From Vicugna pacos (taxonomy: Eukaryota; Chordata; Mammalia; Artiodactyla; Camelidae), in the NCBI RefSeq assembly GCF_048564905.1, contig NW_027328875.1, positions 434,001 through 498,000 on the forward strand: a DNA stretch of 64,000 nt, given 5' to 3'. The position numbers and the translations under genes are program-made. The notes beneath the pieces are model-generated. The model was not told where the DNA came from. It searched no databases and was given only the letters and a program-made list of their open reading frames with translations. This document shows, piece by piece, positions 1 through 8,300 of this stretch. Positions within the stretch are counted from its first letter, which is position 1, and each line of letters opens with the position of its first letter.

Positions 1-117
1 GTCCTAGCTATAATGCCTCTAGGTGCTTTTGGATTCAAACCTAAATGTATATATTTGGTTTGTTTCCTCTTGTATTTTCCTAGAGAGGGATGTTACCCCT
101 TGAAATGCCAACATTGG

Positions 118-131
118 CCAGTAGGTGTCAC
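118..131 (+). promoter_or_regulatory. CTCF-like motif 1, with a short inverted repeat
   Basis: The 14 bases CCAGTAGGTGTCAC fit the known CTCF core CCASYAGRKGGCRS at 13 of 14 positions; the exception is a T in the GGC part. They are flanked by TGG upstream and T downstream as in many sites. The first five bases and the five at 130-134 also form an inverted repeat (ccagt and actgg, 7-bp gap). Copies lie at 5421, 10724, 16027, 21331, 26633, 31936, 37238, 42541, 47844, 53147, 58450 and 63753, all unchanged. Binding is inferred from the motif only. Confidence 0.4.
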
Positions 132-1350
132 TGGGAGTAAAGGGCACCACATGCACAAGTGTATCCAAGGTTGGGGGTTATTTCATGTTTCCAATAGTTA
201 TTTCATGGTTCCTGTTGGTTTCGGAGGCTTCAACCGTAAAGAGCTGACATGACCCCTTTAACAGTTTGGACTGGAAGTTTGCATTCTTTCTGTCTAGGTT
301 TTCCGTAGAGCTGACAAAATGTTACCAAAATTGACAAGTCTGGCTTCTAGGTCGATACAGTGTGTTTCAAAAAATAACTTCATTTTCGTATACTCCCAAA
401 ACATGTAAATGAATTCTGTTAAACTTCTTAAAGACTGCAAATGAGATATCAACACACTGTCAAAACAGGTGTCTTCGGACAATCCCTCCCACCAAGGCTG
501 TATAGAAACAAAGAGCTAAGCAAATATCACATTTCTGTGAAATGTATCTGGATAGTGTTGATTCATCGATGCCCAGTTGGCAGAGAAGAAGTGCAACCTG
601 CACTCACTCGCTCCCAGGTACAGAGCAATGGAAACATCCACTCACCCAGCCCTTGGCACAGGACACTTGCCGAAGAGAGGCCTGTTACTTCCAAAGACAG
701 GATGAGGCCTCAGGACACCTGGAAGCAGGAGAAGGCAAAGCAGGGAATGGAAACCAGTGCAGGGTCTGACCCCTGGTGATGGAGCAACAAGGGTGAAACT
801 CTGTTTACCTTGGACGCACACTCTCAAGCGGACAGGAGACATGGGATTGAAGGTGATGTGCTGAGATTTACAAGAGTGCACAGCAGATGCTTGGCTGACA
901 GAACTCAAAGAATCCAGCGCAAAATATCCCCACAGTTGATTCTGAGACCAAGATCCGAGCTGCCAAATTTGAGGTAGCAGAGGCAACGGTCAGTGAGGGA
1001 TAGGGCTACGGATGATGGCACACGCTGAGTCTCAGGGATCTGGAGTGCGTTGTGGGATGTGGTGGGTCGAATCAAGAGAGCAAACCGAACTGTGTACCAA
1101 TGATAAAGCAACCACACTGGTCGCGCGGTTGAGATTACCGATATGTCCCATGGCCACACCCAGTGCATCTGCAGGACCAGGGACCAATTGGGCATCTTGC
1201 CAATAGAGCACGTGTGGGGCTGAATCAGAGCTATCGTGCATCTGGTCTGAGGGATCCAGGGGGCCTTGGGTTTGAAATCAGAATGAAAAGCCTTAGGATC
1301 TGCTACATTCATAACCTGGGCTGGGATTATGGTTTGGTTTGAGGCACAGG

Positions 1351-1560
1351 ATGCGCAACAGCTCTGTGGTTGCCTTCGTGCACCCGTGCCACAAGGATGA
1401 GAGGACAAGGAAGAGTGGTCCAAGTCCACAGCGTGAGAAGAGGAAGCATTTCCTTCAGCACTATCTCCCAAAAGCGGATGCTACATTTTGGATGGCACCG
1501 GCACGGTACGGCACCGAGGACACCAAGGTAGGTCTGCGGGATCATTCCAGCAGGCCCTGA
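1351..1560 (+). other. Small basic open frame with a splice-donor-like site, doubtful gene
   Basis: An ATG at 1351 with A at -3 opens 69 codons ending at 1560. The product would be basic in the middle (DERTRKSGPSPQREKRKHF), resembling a nuclear-localisation stretch. At 1527/1528 the sequence CAAG|GTAGGT fits a strong donor site, so the frame could equally be the end of an exon running to 1527. Copies differ by Pro to Thr in units 10 and 12 and Phe to Ser in unit 9. I recognise no family and see no codon-level evidence of selection, and the low variation here affects all frames equally. A chance frame is the more likely reading. Confidence 0.15.
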
Positions 1561-1735
1561 TGTGTGACATCCATGGATGAGCTTCCACTGGTGTTTCAGT
1601 AGACAGAGAAGCTCTGGGAAGAACTGCTTTCATTGGGACATTCCCGTGGCACTACAAAGCACAAGCGCACTCTCAGTTTGCTTTTTTTTAAACACTCCAA
1701 AATGACATAGAGCAGAATGCAGAGCTGAGAACCTT

Positions 1736-2269
1736 TAGAAGCCTCATTTCCACAAGAGGAAGTGTCCTGTGCACTTTCAGAATTGTGAGATATGCGTAAC
1801 CGAAATGAAGTTATGCTAATCGAAATAGTATGGGATGTTCATCACAACAAATGCAACACCAGCAATTGGAGATATACCAGACAACACACACAGGAACAGA
1901 ATATGGCATCAATGTCTAGGAGAAGTTGTCCTCACAGAAATCCCATGGAATTGCGTAGAGACAAGAGTCTAAAATTTTCACTTAACAAAGCCCTAGAAGT
2001 CTACATTAGATACCTGATATTACCTGACCAGTAGAGATGAAGAAGTACAGTAAAAGAAACAGGAAGTACCATTTTCAGTTCCAAAGATATTGAAGGCCCA
2101 GAAGATAAGCTTTCCAACAACTAGACTGCAAAACGCTATCCAGACCAAGTGTTGAAATTGGAGGTCTGGAAAACCCTGAAGAACAACATTGTCTCAGAAT
2201 CACAAAAGGCAGAATATCAGAAAAGGGGAAGAGAAAGTCTAAAGACGAGCCAAAAAATATCAGAAAACT
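1736..2269. other. Unassigned AT-rich segment before the L1 relic
   Basis: It includes a plus-strand open frame at 1792-2034 (80 codons from an ATG) that matches nothing I know. The octamer-like ATGCTAAT near 1812 is changed to ATGCTATT in units 6-8. The last 100 bases, rich in aag and gaa codons, may be the decayed N-terminal part of the adjoining L1 ORF1, but I cannot align them with confidence. The six-A run at 2252-2257, seven in unit 4, is the only length-variable run seen here. Confidence 0.4.
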
Positions 2270-2960
2270 CAATGGATGTGATCATATCAGGGCCAAAATT
2301 CAGCCCTTAGCAGACTAGATAATGCAGAGGGACGCGTGAATGACTGTGAAGACAGGGGAACAGAAATCCCTCGGTCAGAAGCAGACATAGGAAAGCAAGT
2401 GCAAACCAATGAAACATTGCTGTTGAATCCTGGGTTAAGACAGGGCATGAAAGACTAGAGTTCATAAGAGTCCGAGATGGAAAAGCAAGAGATAAAGAAA
2501 CAAAAACTGTCTGAAAATGTATCTGTAGAAAAATCAGACTGAAACGTGCTGAAAGCCAAGAAAGAATCATCTATGCGAATTCAGGGATTACACAGCATCC
2601 AAAGGAGGTGGAATCCCAATAGACCTACCAGCAGCTGTATGATTCAAATCAACAAAGTTCACGAATATCCCAGTGATTTAAAATGCACCTGGAGGAAACA
2701 ACATAGTCACAAGGGAACCTCCAGAGGGGTTTCAGCTGATATCTCGGCAGCAATATTGCAGGACAGGGAGGAGTGCCAGGACACAGACCATATCCTGAAT
2801 GGCCAAATGCTGCCACCTAGGGTAGCCTATGCCCCATGACCACCATTTCTAATAACGGCAGAGCTAGAGAACTCCACAGACCGGCAAATCTTAAAAGAAT
2901 TCAGCAGTTCAAAACTTCTTCTAAAAGGAAGGTTGAGAATACTCCCCTGAATAGAAAAGC
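2270..2960 (+). mobile_element. L1/HAL1-type LINE fragment: decayed ORF1 (unit 1)
   Basis: Three stretches in one frame resemble mammalian L1 ORF1p in the right order. At 2312-2368 RLDNAEGRVNDCEDRGTEI resembles the end of the ORF1p coiled coil. At 2723-2773 RGVSADISAAILQDREE resembles the C-terminal domain motif IRLTADLSAETLQARREW of human ORF1p. At 2879-2929 DRQILKEFSSSKLLLKG resembles the ORF1p end (DKQMLRDFVTTRPALKELLK). An ORF1p-like GVPES counterpart (IRVPDG, near 2464) lies in another frame. Several stops and frame changes separate the pieces, so no protein is expected. No endonuclease or reverse transcriptase (ORF2) is present in the unit. That fits either a truncated L1 or HAL1, which lacks ORF2. 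ORF1p is an RNA-binding trimer needed for L1 retrotransposition. The edges are approximate. Confidence 0.8.
2810..2823 (-). promoter_or_regulatory. CTCF-like motif 2, inside the L1 fossil
   Basis: Read on the minus strand the bases are ACCCTAGGTGGCAG. All eleven positions of the inner CTCF core (SYAGRKGGCRS) match; two of the three outer bases do not. It faces motif 1 across 2.7 kb of the same unit, an opposing arrangement known to favour CTCF-cohesin loops. Copies start at 8113, 13416, 18720, 24023, 29325, 34628, 39930, 45233, 50536, 55839 and 61142, with the core unchanged in each. CTCF occupancy at macrosatellites is known for DXZ4; here it is a prediction. Confidence 0.45.
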
Positions 2961-3240
2961 AGCAAGATGAAATGGAAGGAAGAAAACCATTATTGGAAAT
3001 GCAAGAAGAGCATGAGTGGCAAAGAAGAAACAAGAAGAAGGCAAGGAGGACATCAAAACCCTAAAGATGGGAGAGGGAAGCAGGAAATCATAGGTGATTG
3101 GAAGCACTCTCTTAAGTGAATCAGCTTATTGGACTCTCTGTTTGAAGCGAAAGGAGAGCTGCATGGCCTGACGTGTTTGCAAAACAAGCAAGAAGCAGAC
3201 CAACAAAGAATCAAACCAACAAACAAGCACCAAAACGGTA
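2961..3240. other. Purine-rich tract followed by a CAAA-rich simple stretch
   Basis: Bases 2965-3090 are strongly purine-rich (repeated gaag and gaaa words) and may be the L1/HAL1 sequence downstream of ORF1. The short stretch at 3075-3083 exists in three forms among units (gggagaggg, a one-base-shorter form in units 5 and 7, and a gggggaggg form in units 9 and 11), so it is the least stable spot in the unit. Bases 3198-3234 repeat caaa/caac words. No gene seen. Confidence 0.5.
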
Positions 3241-3830
3241 CGGTTGGCTGACATCTACCAAGGGAATCATGATTATTCAAAAGAAAATACTCAAGGTGAT
3301 GTCAAGGATCATTCAGCACGCATCGACCCAGTATCGCGGCTTGCATGTACTCAGCACACTTGTCTTCGCAAATCAGAGGCGTGCATTCATATTCGTAAAT
3401 ATTGATTCATAAGAGCATATCGTGACCTAACCCAAATGCCGATTTGGAATCAAATGGATTCCTAGTCCGTGATGTAGACTTGTATGTCTTCCGACAGGAT
3501 GAAGGAATGCCATATTCTACGCTACGTAGAGAAGAAATGTAAGAAGCCTATAACAAAGGCACGTAGATCTGCCAAAGTGTACTAAGAGCAAAAGAGACAG
3601 ACAGTAAAGTGCACATTGGGGTTGGTTTCATTTCTTGGAATTTCAGCCCCCATGAAACAAATGGATCCATGTCCTGAGAGTGCGGGTGTTTCAGCAGAAA
3701 TCAGGCGACGCATATGTATTCCGGGTGTACGGATATCATAGGAACATAAGTCTCCTTTAGAGGGTCTCTGTGTACTGTGAACTGTTAGAAAGTTTAAAGA
3801 CGTGTGAAACCATCAACTAAAAAGGGACCC
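3241..3830. other. Unassigned segment with retained CpGs
   Basis: No gene, SINE or LINE is recognised. By my count about ten CpGs fall in 3481-3840, roughly 0.6 of what base composition predicts and well above the mammalian bulk level. A palindromic CTACGTAG lies at about 3519-3526. Inter-unit variants are frequent around 3340-3400. Confidence 0.4.
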
Positions 3831-4692
3831 ACTTCCCTCCATTGGTACTGTGCATACAGATCTGAGCAAAAGGAAAGAGGGAAGAAGAAAGGCCCATGGG
3901 ACGCTAGTGGGTAGAATCACATTTACCTTAGGCACCTCTCGTCGGATGCAGCCCCTCCCCCAACACTGACAAGATGCAGCAGCCATTGGGGATGGCAGGT
4001 ACCGGTTGGATTCCAGGTGGAATGTTGGTGTGTACCGCGAGGCTTGTTGTGGCTGTTGGATCCTAGGTAACCGGGCAGAGTTCTGTGGGTGGATCAGTGT
4101 GATGGAGGGGCTGCCGCCCTCTGTGGAGCTTGGCTTAGGTGTTTGGTCCGGGAAGCTGTGTAAGTTCGAGATACTGCTGCTGCCCAAAGACCTGAGTTCA
4201 CAGGTCAGTTTCCAGAACCTTTCAGAGCAGACAGTGGAAGATCTGCCTGTCATCAGCTTACTGGTGAGGCTCCGAGGTACTTTCAGACTTGCCCAGTCCT
4301 GCTGAAGTCGACTTTAGGGGAGACACGAAGAGAAGCTGGGCGAAAAGCTGGCTGCACGGATTGAGGAGAGATGCGAACACATGGATGAGAGATGTTCTGC
4401 TACAATGGAGAATACTGGCGTGGAGACAGCTGTAGAGGATACCAGGCTCAAAAGACATTCATGAGACCTATTGATCCTCGCTGATACTGGCAGAAACATA
4501 CGGAGTGCCAACGTGGACTTGAGGAAGTTCCTCAATTCTCTTCTCCAAGAACGGGTCCAAGGTCCCTGACATCTGCAAGAGAAGAGATGGCAGAGATGAT
4601 CAAAACGCTCCTGTTCTTGGAAGAGGTCGTGAGAATCCACACGTCCCAAGGGGCATTCCCAAGCCATTCAGACCAGAATTCACCAAGCCCAG
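3831..4692. other. Segment open on both strands, possible decayed exon(s), unassigned
   Basis: On the minus strand an ATG at 4253 opens 146 codons (to 3813) in units 1, 2, 7, 10 and 12, and 223 in unit 4. It is 84 codons in units 3, 5, 6, 8, 9 and 11, because ggcaggtacc there reads ggcagttacc (near 3998). A second minus frame (4314-4667, 117 codons from ATG) is open in every unit. On the plus strand 4326-4463 encodes a charged, helix-prone stretch (begins RHEEKLGEKLAARIEER) that looks like coiled coil. I recognise no family. A stop that is polymorphic among units argues against the 146-codon frame being functional. Confidence 0.3.
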
Positions 4693-4756
4693 GTAAGCCT
4701 TTTCCCAGGTTTGGGCCTAGCTAGCAAGCACTTGCCCTTCCCTCCCCTCCACTCAG
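4693..4756 (+). other. Intron-like donor/acceptor pair, 64 bp
   Basis: CCAG|GTAAGC at 4692/4693 is a strong donor. A pyrimidine run ending CCTCCACTCAG at 4756 is a strong acceptor. The space between is 64 bp, at the lower limit of known mammalian introns. The pair looks unchanged in the copies I compared. It could also be two unrelated sites, each pairing with a distant partner. Evidence of transcription would be needed to call it an intron. Confidence 0.25.
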
Positions 4757-5303
4757 GCATCCATTTTGAAGGATCAGTACCTGAGCTGCAATGAAGCCAT
4801 TACGAGAAGAGCAAGCCCCTCCTAGAATCAGACTTCCTCCAGCTTCACACTCTGTGAACAACAGTGAACTCCTTCAAGGTCAAATAGTCTCGGCTGAAAT
4901 CGATAGGAATTGAATACTTAGCTCACACCTAGAAACGATGGCCTTCCGCTAGATTCAGCCAATGTTGTGTTTATGTCTTCCCTGGGGTGAAGGGAGTGTG
5001 GTAAGTCAGGGGAATCTTTGACTGAACTTGAATCTGTATTAGGCCTCAGTTTTTCAAGACAGTATAGGTAAATAGTACATGTCAGAAAGTGAACTGTACT
5101 GTCAAAGTCGCCAGTGACATTAAAGACACAGCTTCTGTGGATCGTCTTTCAATTGAGTCAAGCCCCCGGGGGCACTATATCATGGGGGTGCAGACTTGGT
5201 TGCGTTAAATGGCTTTACCCAACATGATCGGATGATTAATCGTTCTCATCACTGATAGAAGAACACCTGGTTCTCAATAGGCTAGCATAACTGCAGCAGG
5301 GTT
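4757..5303. other. Unassigned end of the unit, with a 12-bp perfect palindrome
   Basis: No open frame longer than about 60 codons and no known repeat. GCCCCCGGGGGC at 5162-5173 is a perfect palindrome, present in each unit (for example 10465-10476 and 63497-63508). Variants here are few: T at 10531 in unit 2, gatgaatcg in units 3 and 5, and several bases near 47282-47516 that recur at 57888-58122. Confidence 0.4.
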
Positions 5304-8300
5304 GTCCTAGCTATAATGCCTCTAGGTGCTTTTGGATTCAAACCTAAATGTATATATTTGGTTTGTTTCCTCTTGTATTTTCCTAGAGAGGGATGTTACC
5401 CCTTGAAATGCCAACATTGGCCAGTAGGTGTCACTGGGAGTAAAGGGCACCACATGCACAAGTGTATCCAAGGTTGGGGGTTATTTCATGTTTCCAATAG
5501 TTATTTCATGGTTCCTGTTGGTTTCGGAGGCTTCAACCGTAAAGAGCTGACATGACCCCTTTAACAGTTTGGACTGGAAGTTTGCATTCTTTCTGTCTAG
5601 GTTTTCCGTAGAGCTGACAAAATGTTACCAAAATTGACAAGTCTGGCTTCTAGGTCGATACAGTGTGTTTCAAAAAATAACTTCATTTTCGTATACTCCC
5701 AAAACATGTAAATGAATTCTGTTAAACTTCTTAAAGACTGCAAATGAGATATCAACACACTGTCAAAACAGGTGTCTTCGGACAATCCCTCCCACCAAGG
5801 CTGTATAGAAACAAAGAGCTAAGCAAATATCACATTTCTGTGAAATGTATCTGGATAGTGTTGATTCATCGATGCCCAGTTGGCAGAGAAGAAGTGCAAC
5901 CTGCACTCACTCGCTCCCAGGTACAGAGCAATGGAAACATCCACTCACCCAGCCCTTGGCACAGGACACTTGCCGAAGAGAGGCCTGTTACTTCCAAAGA
6001 CAGGATGAGGCCTCAGGACACCTGGAAGCAGGAGAAGGCAAAGCAGGGAATGGAAACCAGTGCAGGGTCTGACCCCTGGTGATGGAGCAACAAGGGTGAA
6101 ACTCTGTTTACCTTGGACGCACACTCTCAAGCGGACAGGAGACATGGGATTGAAGGTGATGTGCTGAGATTTACAAGAGTGCACAGCAGATGCTTGGCTG
6201 ACAGAACTCAAAGAATCCAGCGCAAAATATCCCCACAGTTGATTCTGAGACCAAGATCCGAGCTGCCAAATTTGAGGTAGCAGAGGCAACGGTCAGTGAG
6301 GGATAGGGCTACGGATGATGGCACACGCTGAGTCTCAGGGATCTGGAGTGCGTTGTGGGATGTGGTGGGTCGAATCAAGAGAGCAAACCGAACTGTGTAC
6401 CAATGATAAAGCAACCACACTGGTCGCGCGGTTGAGATTACCGATATGTCCCATGGCCACACCCAGTGCATCTGCAGGACCAGGGACCAATTGGGCATCT
6501 TGCCAATAGAGCACGTGTGGGGCTGAATCAGAGCTATCGTGCATCTGGTCTGAGGGATCCAGGGGGCCTTGGGTTTGAAATCAGAATGAAAAGCCTTAGG
6601 ATCTGCTACATTCATAACCTGGGCTGGGATTATGGTTTGGTTTGAGGCACAGGATGCGCAACAGCTCTGTGGTTGCCTTCGTGCACCCGTGCCACAAGGA
6701 TGAGAGGACAAGGAAGAGTGGTCCAAGTCCACAGCGTGAGAAGAGGAAGCATTTCCTTCAGCACTATCTCCCAAAAGCGGATGCTACATTTTGGATGGCA
6801 CCGGCACGGTACGGCACCGAGGACACCAAGGTAGGTCTGCGGGATCATTCCAGCAGGCCCTGATGTGTGACATCCATGGATGAGCTTCCACTGGTGTTTC
6901 AGTAGACAGAGAAGCTCTGGGAAGAACTGCTTTCATTGGGACATTCCCGTGGCACTACAAAGCACAAGCGCACTCTCAGTTTGCTTTTTTTTAAACACTC
7001 CAAAATGACATAGAGCAGAATGCAGAGCTGAGAAACTTTAGAAGCCTCATTTCCACAAGAGGAAGTGTCCTGCGCACTTTCAGAATTGTGAGATATGCGT
7101 AATCGAAATGAAGTTATGCTAATCGAAATAGTATGGGATGTTCATCACAACAAATGCAACACCAGCAATTGGAGATATACCAGACAACACACACAGGAAC
7201 AGAATATGGCATCAATGTCTAGGAGAAGTTGTCCTCACAGAAATCCCATGGAATTGCGTAGAGACAAGAGTCTAAAATTTTCACTTAACAAAGCCCTAGA
7301 AGTCTACATTAGATACCTGATATTACCTGACCAGTAGAGATGAAGAAGTACAGTAAAAGAAACAGGAAGTACCATTTTCAGTTCCAAAGATATTGAAGGC
7401 CCAGAAGATAAGCTTTCCAACAACTAGACTGCAAAACGCTATCCAGACCAAGTGTTGAAATTGGAGGTCTGGAAAACCCTGAAGAACAACATTGTCTCAG
7501 AATCACAAAAGGCAGAATATCAGAAAAGGGGAAGAGAAAGTCTAAAGACGAGCCAAAAAATATCAGAAAACTCAATGGATGTGATCATATCAGGGCCAAA
7601 ATTCAGCCCTTAGCAGACTAGATAATGCAGAGGGACGCGTGAATGACTGTGAAGACAGGGGAACAGAAATCCCTCGGTCAGAAGCAGACATAGGAAAGCA
7701 AGTGCAAACCAATGAAACATTGCTGTTGAATCCTGGGTTAAGACAGGGCATGAAAGACTAGAGTTCATAAGAGTCCCAGATGGAAAAGCAAGAGATAAAG
7801 AAACAAAAACTGTCTGAAAATGTATCTGTAGAAAAATCAGACTGAAACGTGCTGAAAGCCAAGAAAGAATCATCTATGCGAATTCAGGGATTACACAGCA
7901 TCCAAAGGAGGTGGAATCCCAATAGACCTACCAGCAGCTGTATGATTCAAATCAACAAAGTTCACGAATATCCCAGTGATTTAAAATGCACCTGGAGGAA
8001 ACAACATAGTCACAAGGGAACCTCCAGAGGGGTTTCAGCTGATATCTCGGCAGCAATATTGCAGGACAGGGAGGAGTGCCAGGACACAGACCATATCCTG
8101 AATGGCCAAATGCTGCCACCTAGGGTAGCCTATGCCCCATGACCACCATTTCTAATAACGGCAGAGCTAGAGAACTCCACAGACCGGCAAATCTTAAAAG
8201 AATTCAGCAGTTCAAAACTTCTTCTAAAAGGAAGGTTGAGAATACTCCCCTGAATAGAAAAGCAGCAAGATGAAATGGAAGGAAGAAAACCATTATTGGA

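Larger units (their letters stand above)
1..1735. other. Low-variation early segment of the unit (no recognised gene)
   Basis: This third of the unit looks identical in units 1-7, apart from the first base of unit 5, whereas the following 3 kb carries most inter-unit variants. It holds the CTCF-like motif at 118-131, a 16-bp near-direct repeat (177-192 and 197-212, 15 of 16 matching), acceptor-like sites ending at 83 and 298, a CG-rich spot tcgcgcgg near 1120, and an eight-T run at 1682-1689. Overlapping open frames exist on both strands; the longest (minus, 905-1471, 188 codons) opens with TTG rather than ATG and matches nothing I recognise. I see no repeat family here. The same segment begins each later unit. 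Confidence 0.6.
1..5303 (+). repeat. Array unit 1
   Basis: Reference unit for this annotation, 5,303 bp. Private variants include T at 1770, G at 2474 and C at 3236. It shares C at 3369 with unit 7 and C at 4302 with units 6 and 7. It carries GGTACC at 3998-4003, which keeps a 146-codon minus-strand frame open. Its last bases read ataggctag, shared with unit 6, where the other units read atagactag. Confidence 0.95.

Noticed and set aside
45-56. TATA-box-like tgtatatatttg
   Set aside because: A short AT motif alone is weak. No initiator or other promoter element was seen around it.
13-252. 79-codon plus-strand frame at the start of each unit
   Set aside because: It has an ATG but no family match. 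A splice-acceptor-like site and the CTCF-like motif lie within it, and nothing suggests translation.
1012-1080. tRNA-like internal promoter: gggtcgaatca at 1064-1074 resembles a B box, so possibly a SINE
   Set aside because: Nine of eleven bases fit the B box, but no convincing A box lies at the right distance upstream and no SINE body or A-rich tail follows.
905-1471. 188-codon minus-strand frame repeated in all units
   Set aside because: It opens with TTG, not ATG, and has no recognisable domain. The low variation covers all frames equally, so it is not evidence for coding.
1682-1689. Eight-T run as a Pol III terminator or a LINE/SINE tail on the minus strand
   Set aside because: No Pol III gene ends here, no target-site duplications are visible, and the run is short enough to be chance.
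1-5303. Identity with DXZ4, D4Z4, RS447 or the TSPY array
   Set aside because: No DUX homeobox, USP17 or TSPY/SET-like sequence is visible, and the unit length does not match these families.
2961-5303. L1 ORF2 (endonuclease or reverse transcriptase) downstream of the ORF1 relic
   Set aside because: No endonuclease or YADD-type reverse transcriptase motif was found in any frame I read. The LINE part seems to end near 2960-3100.
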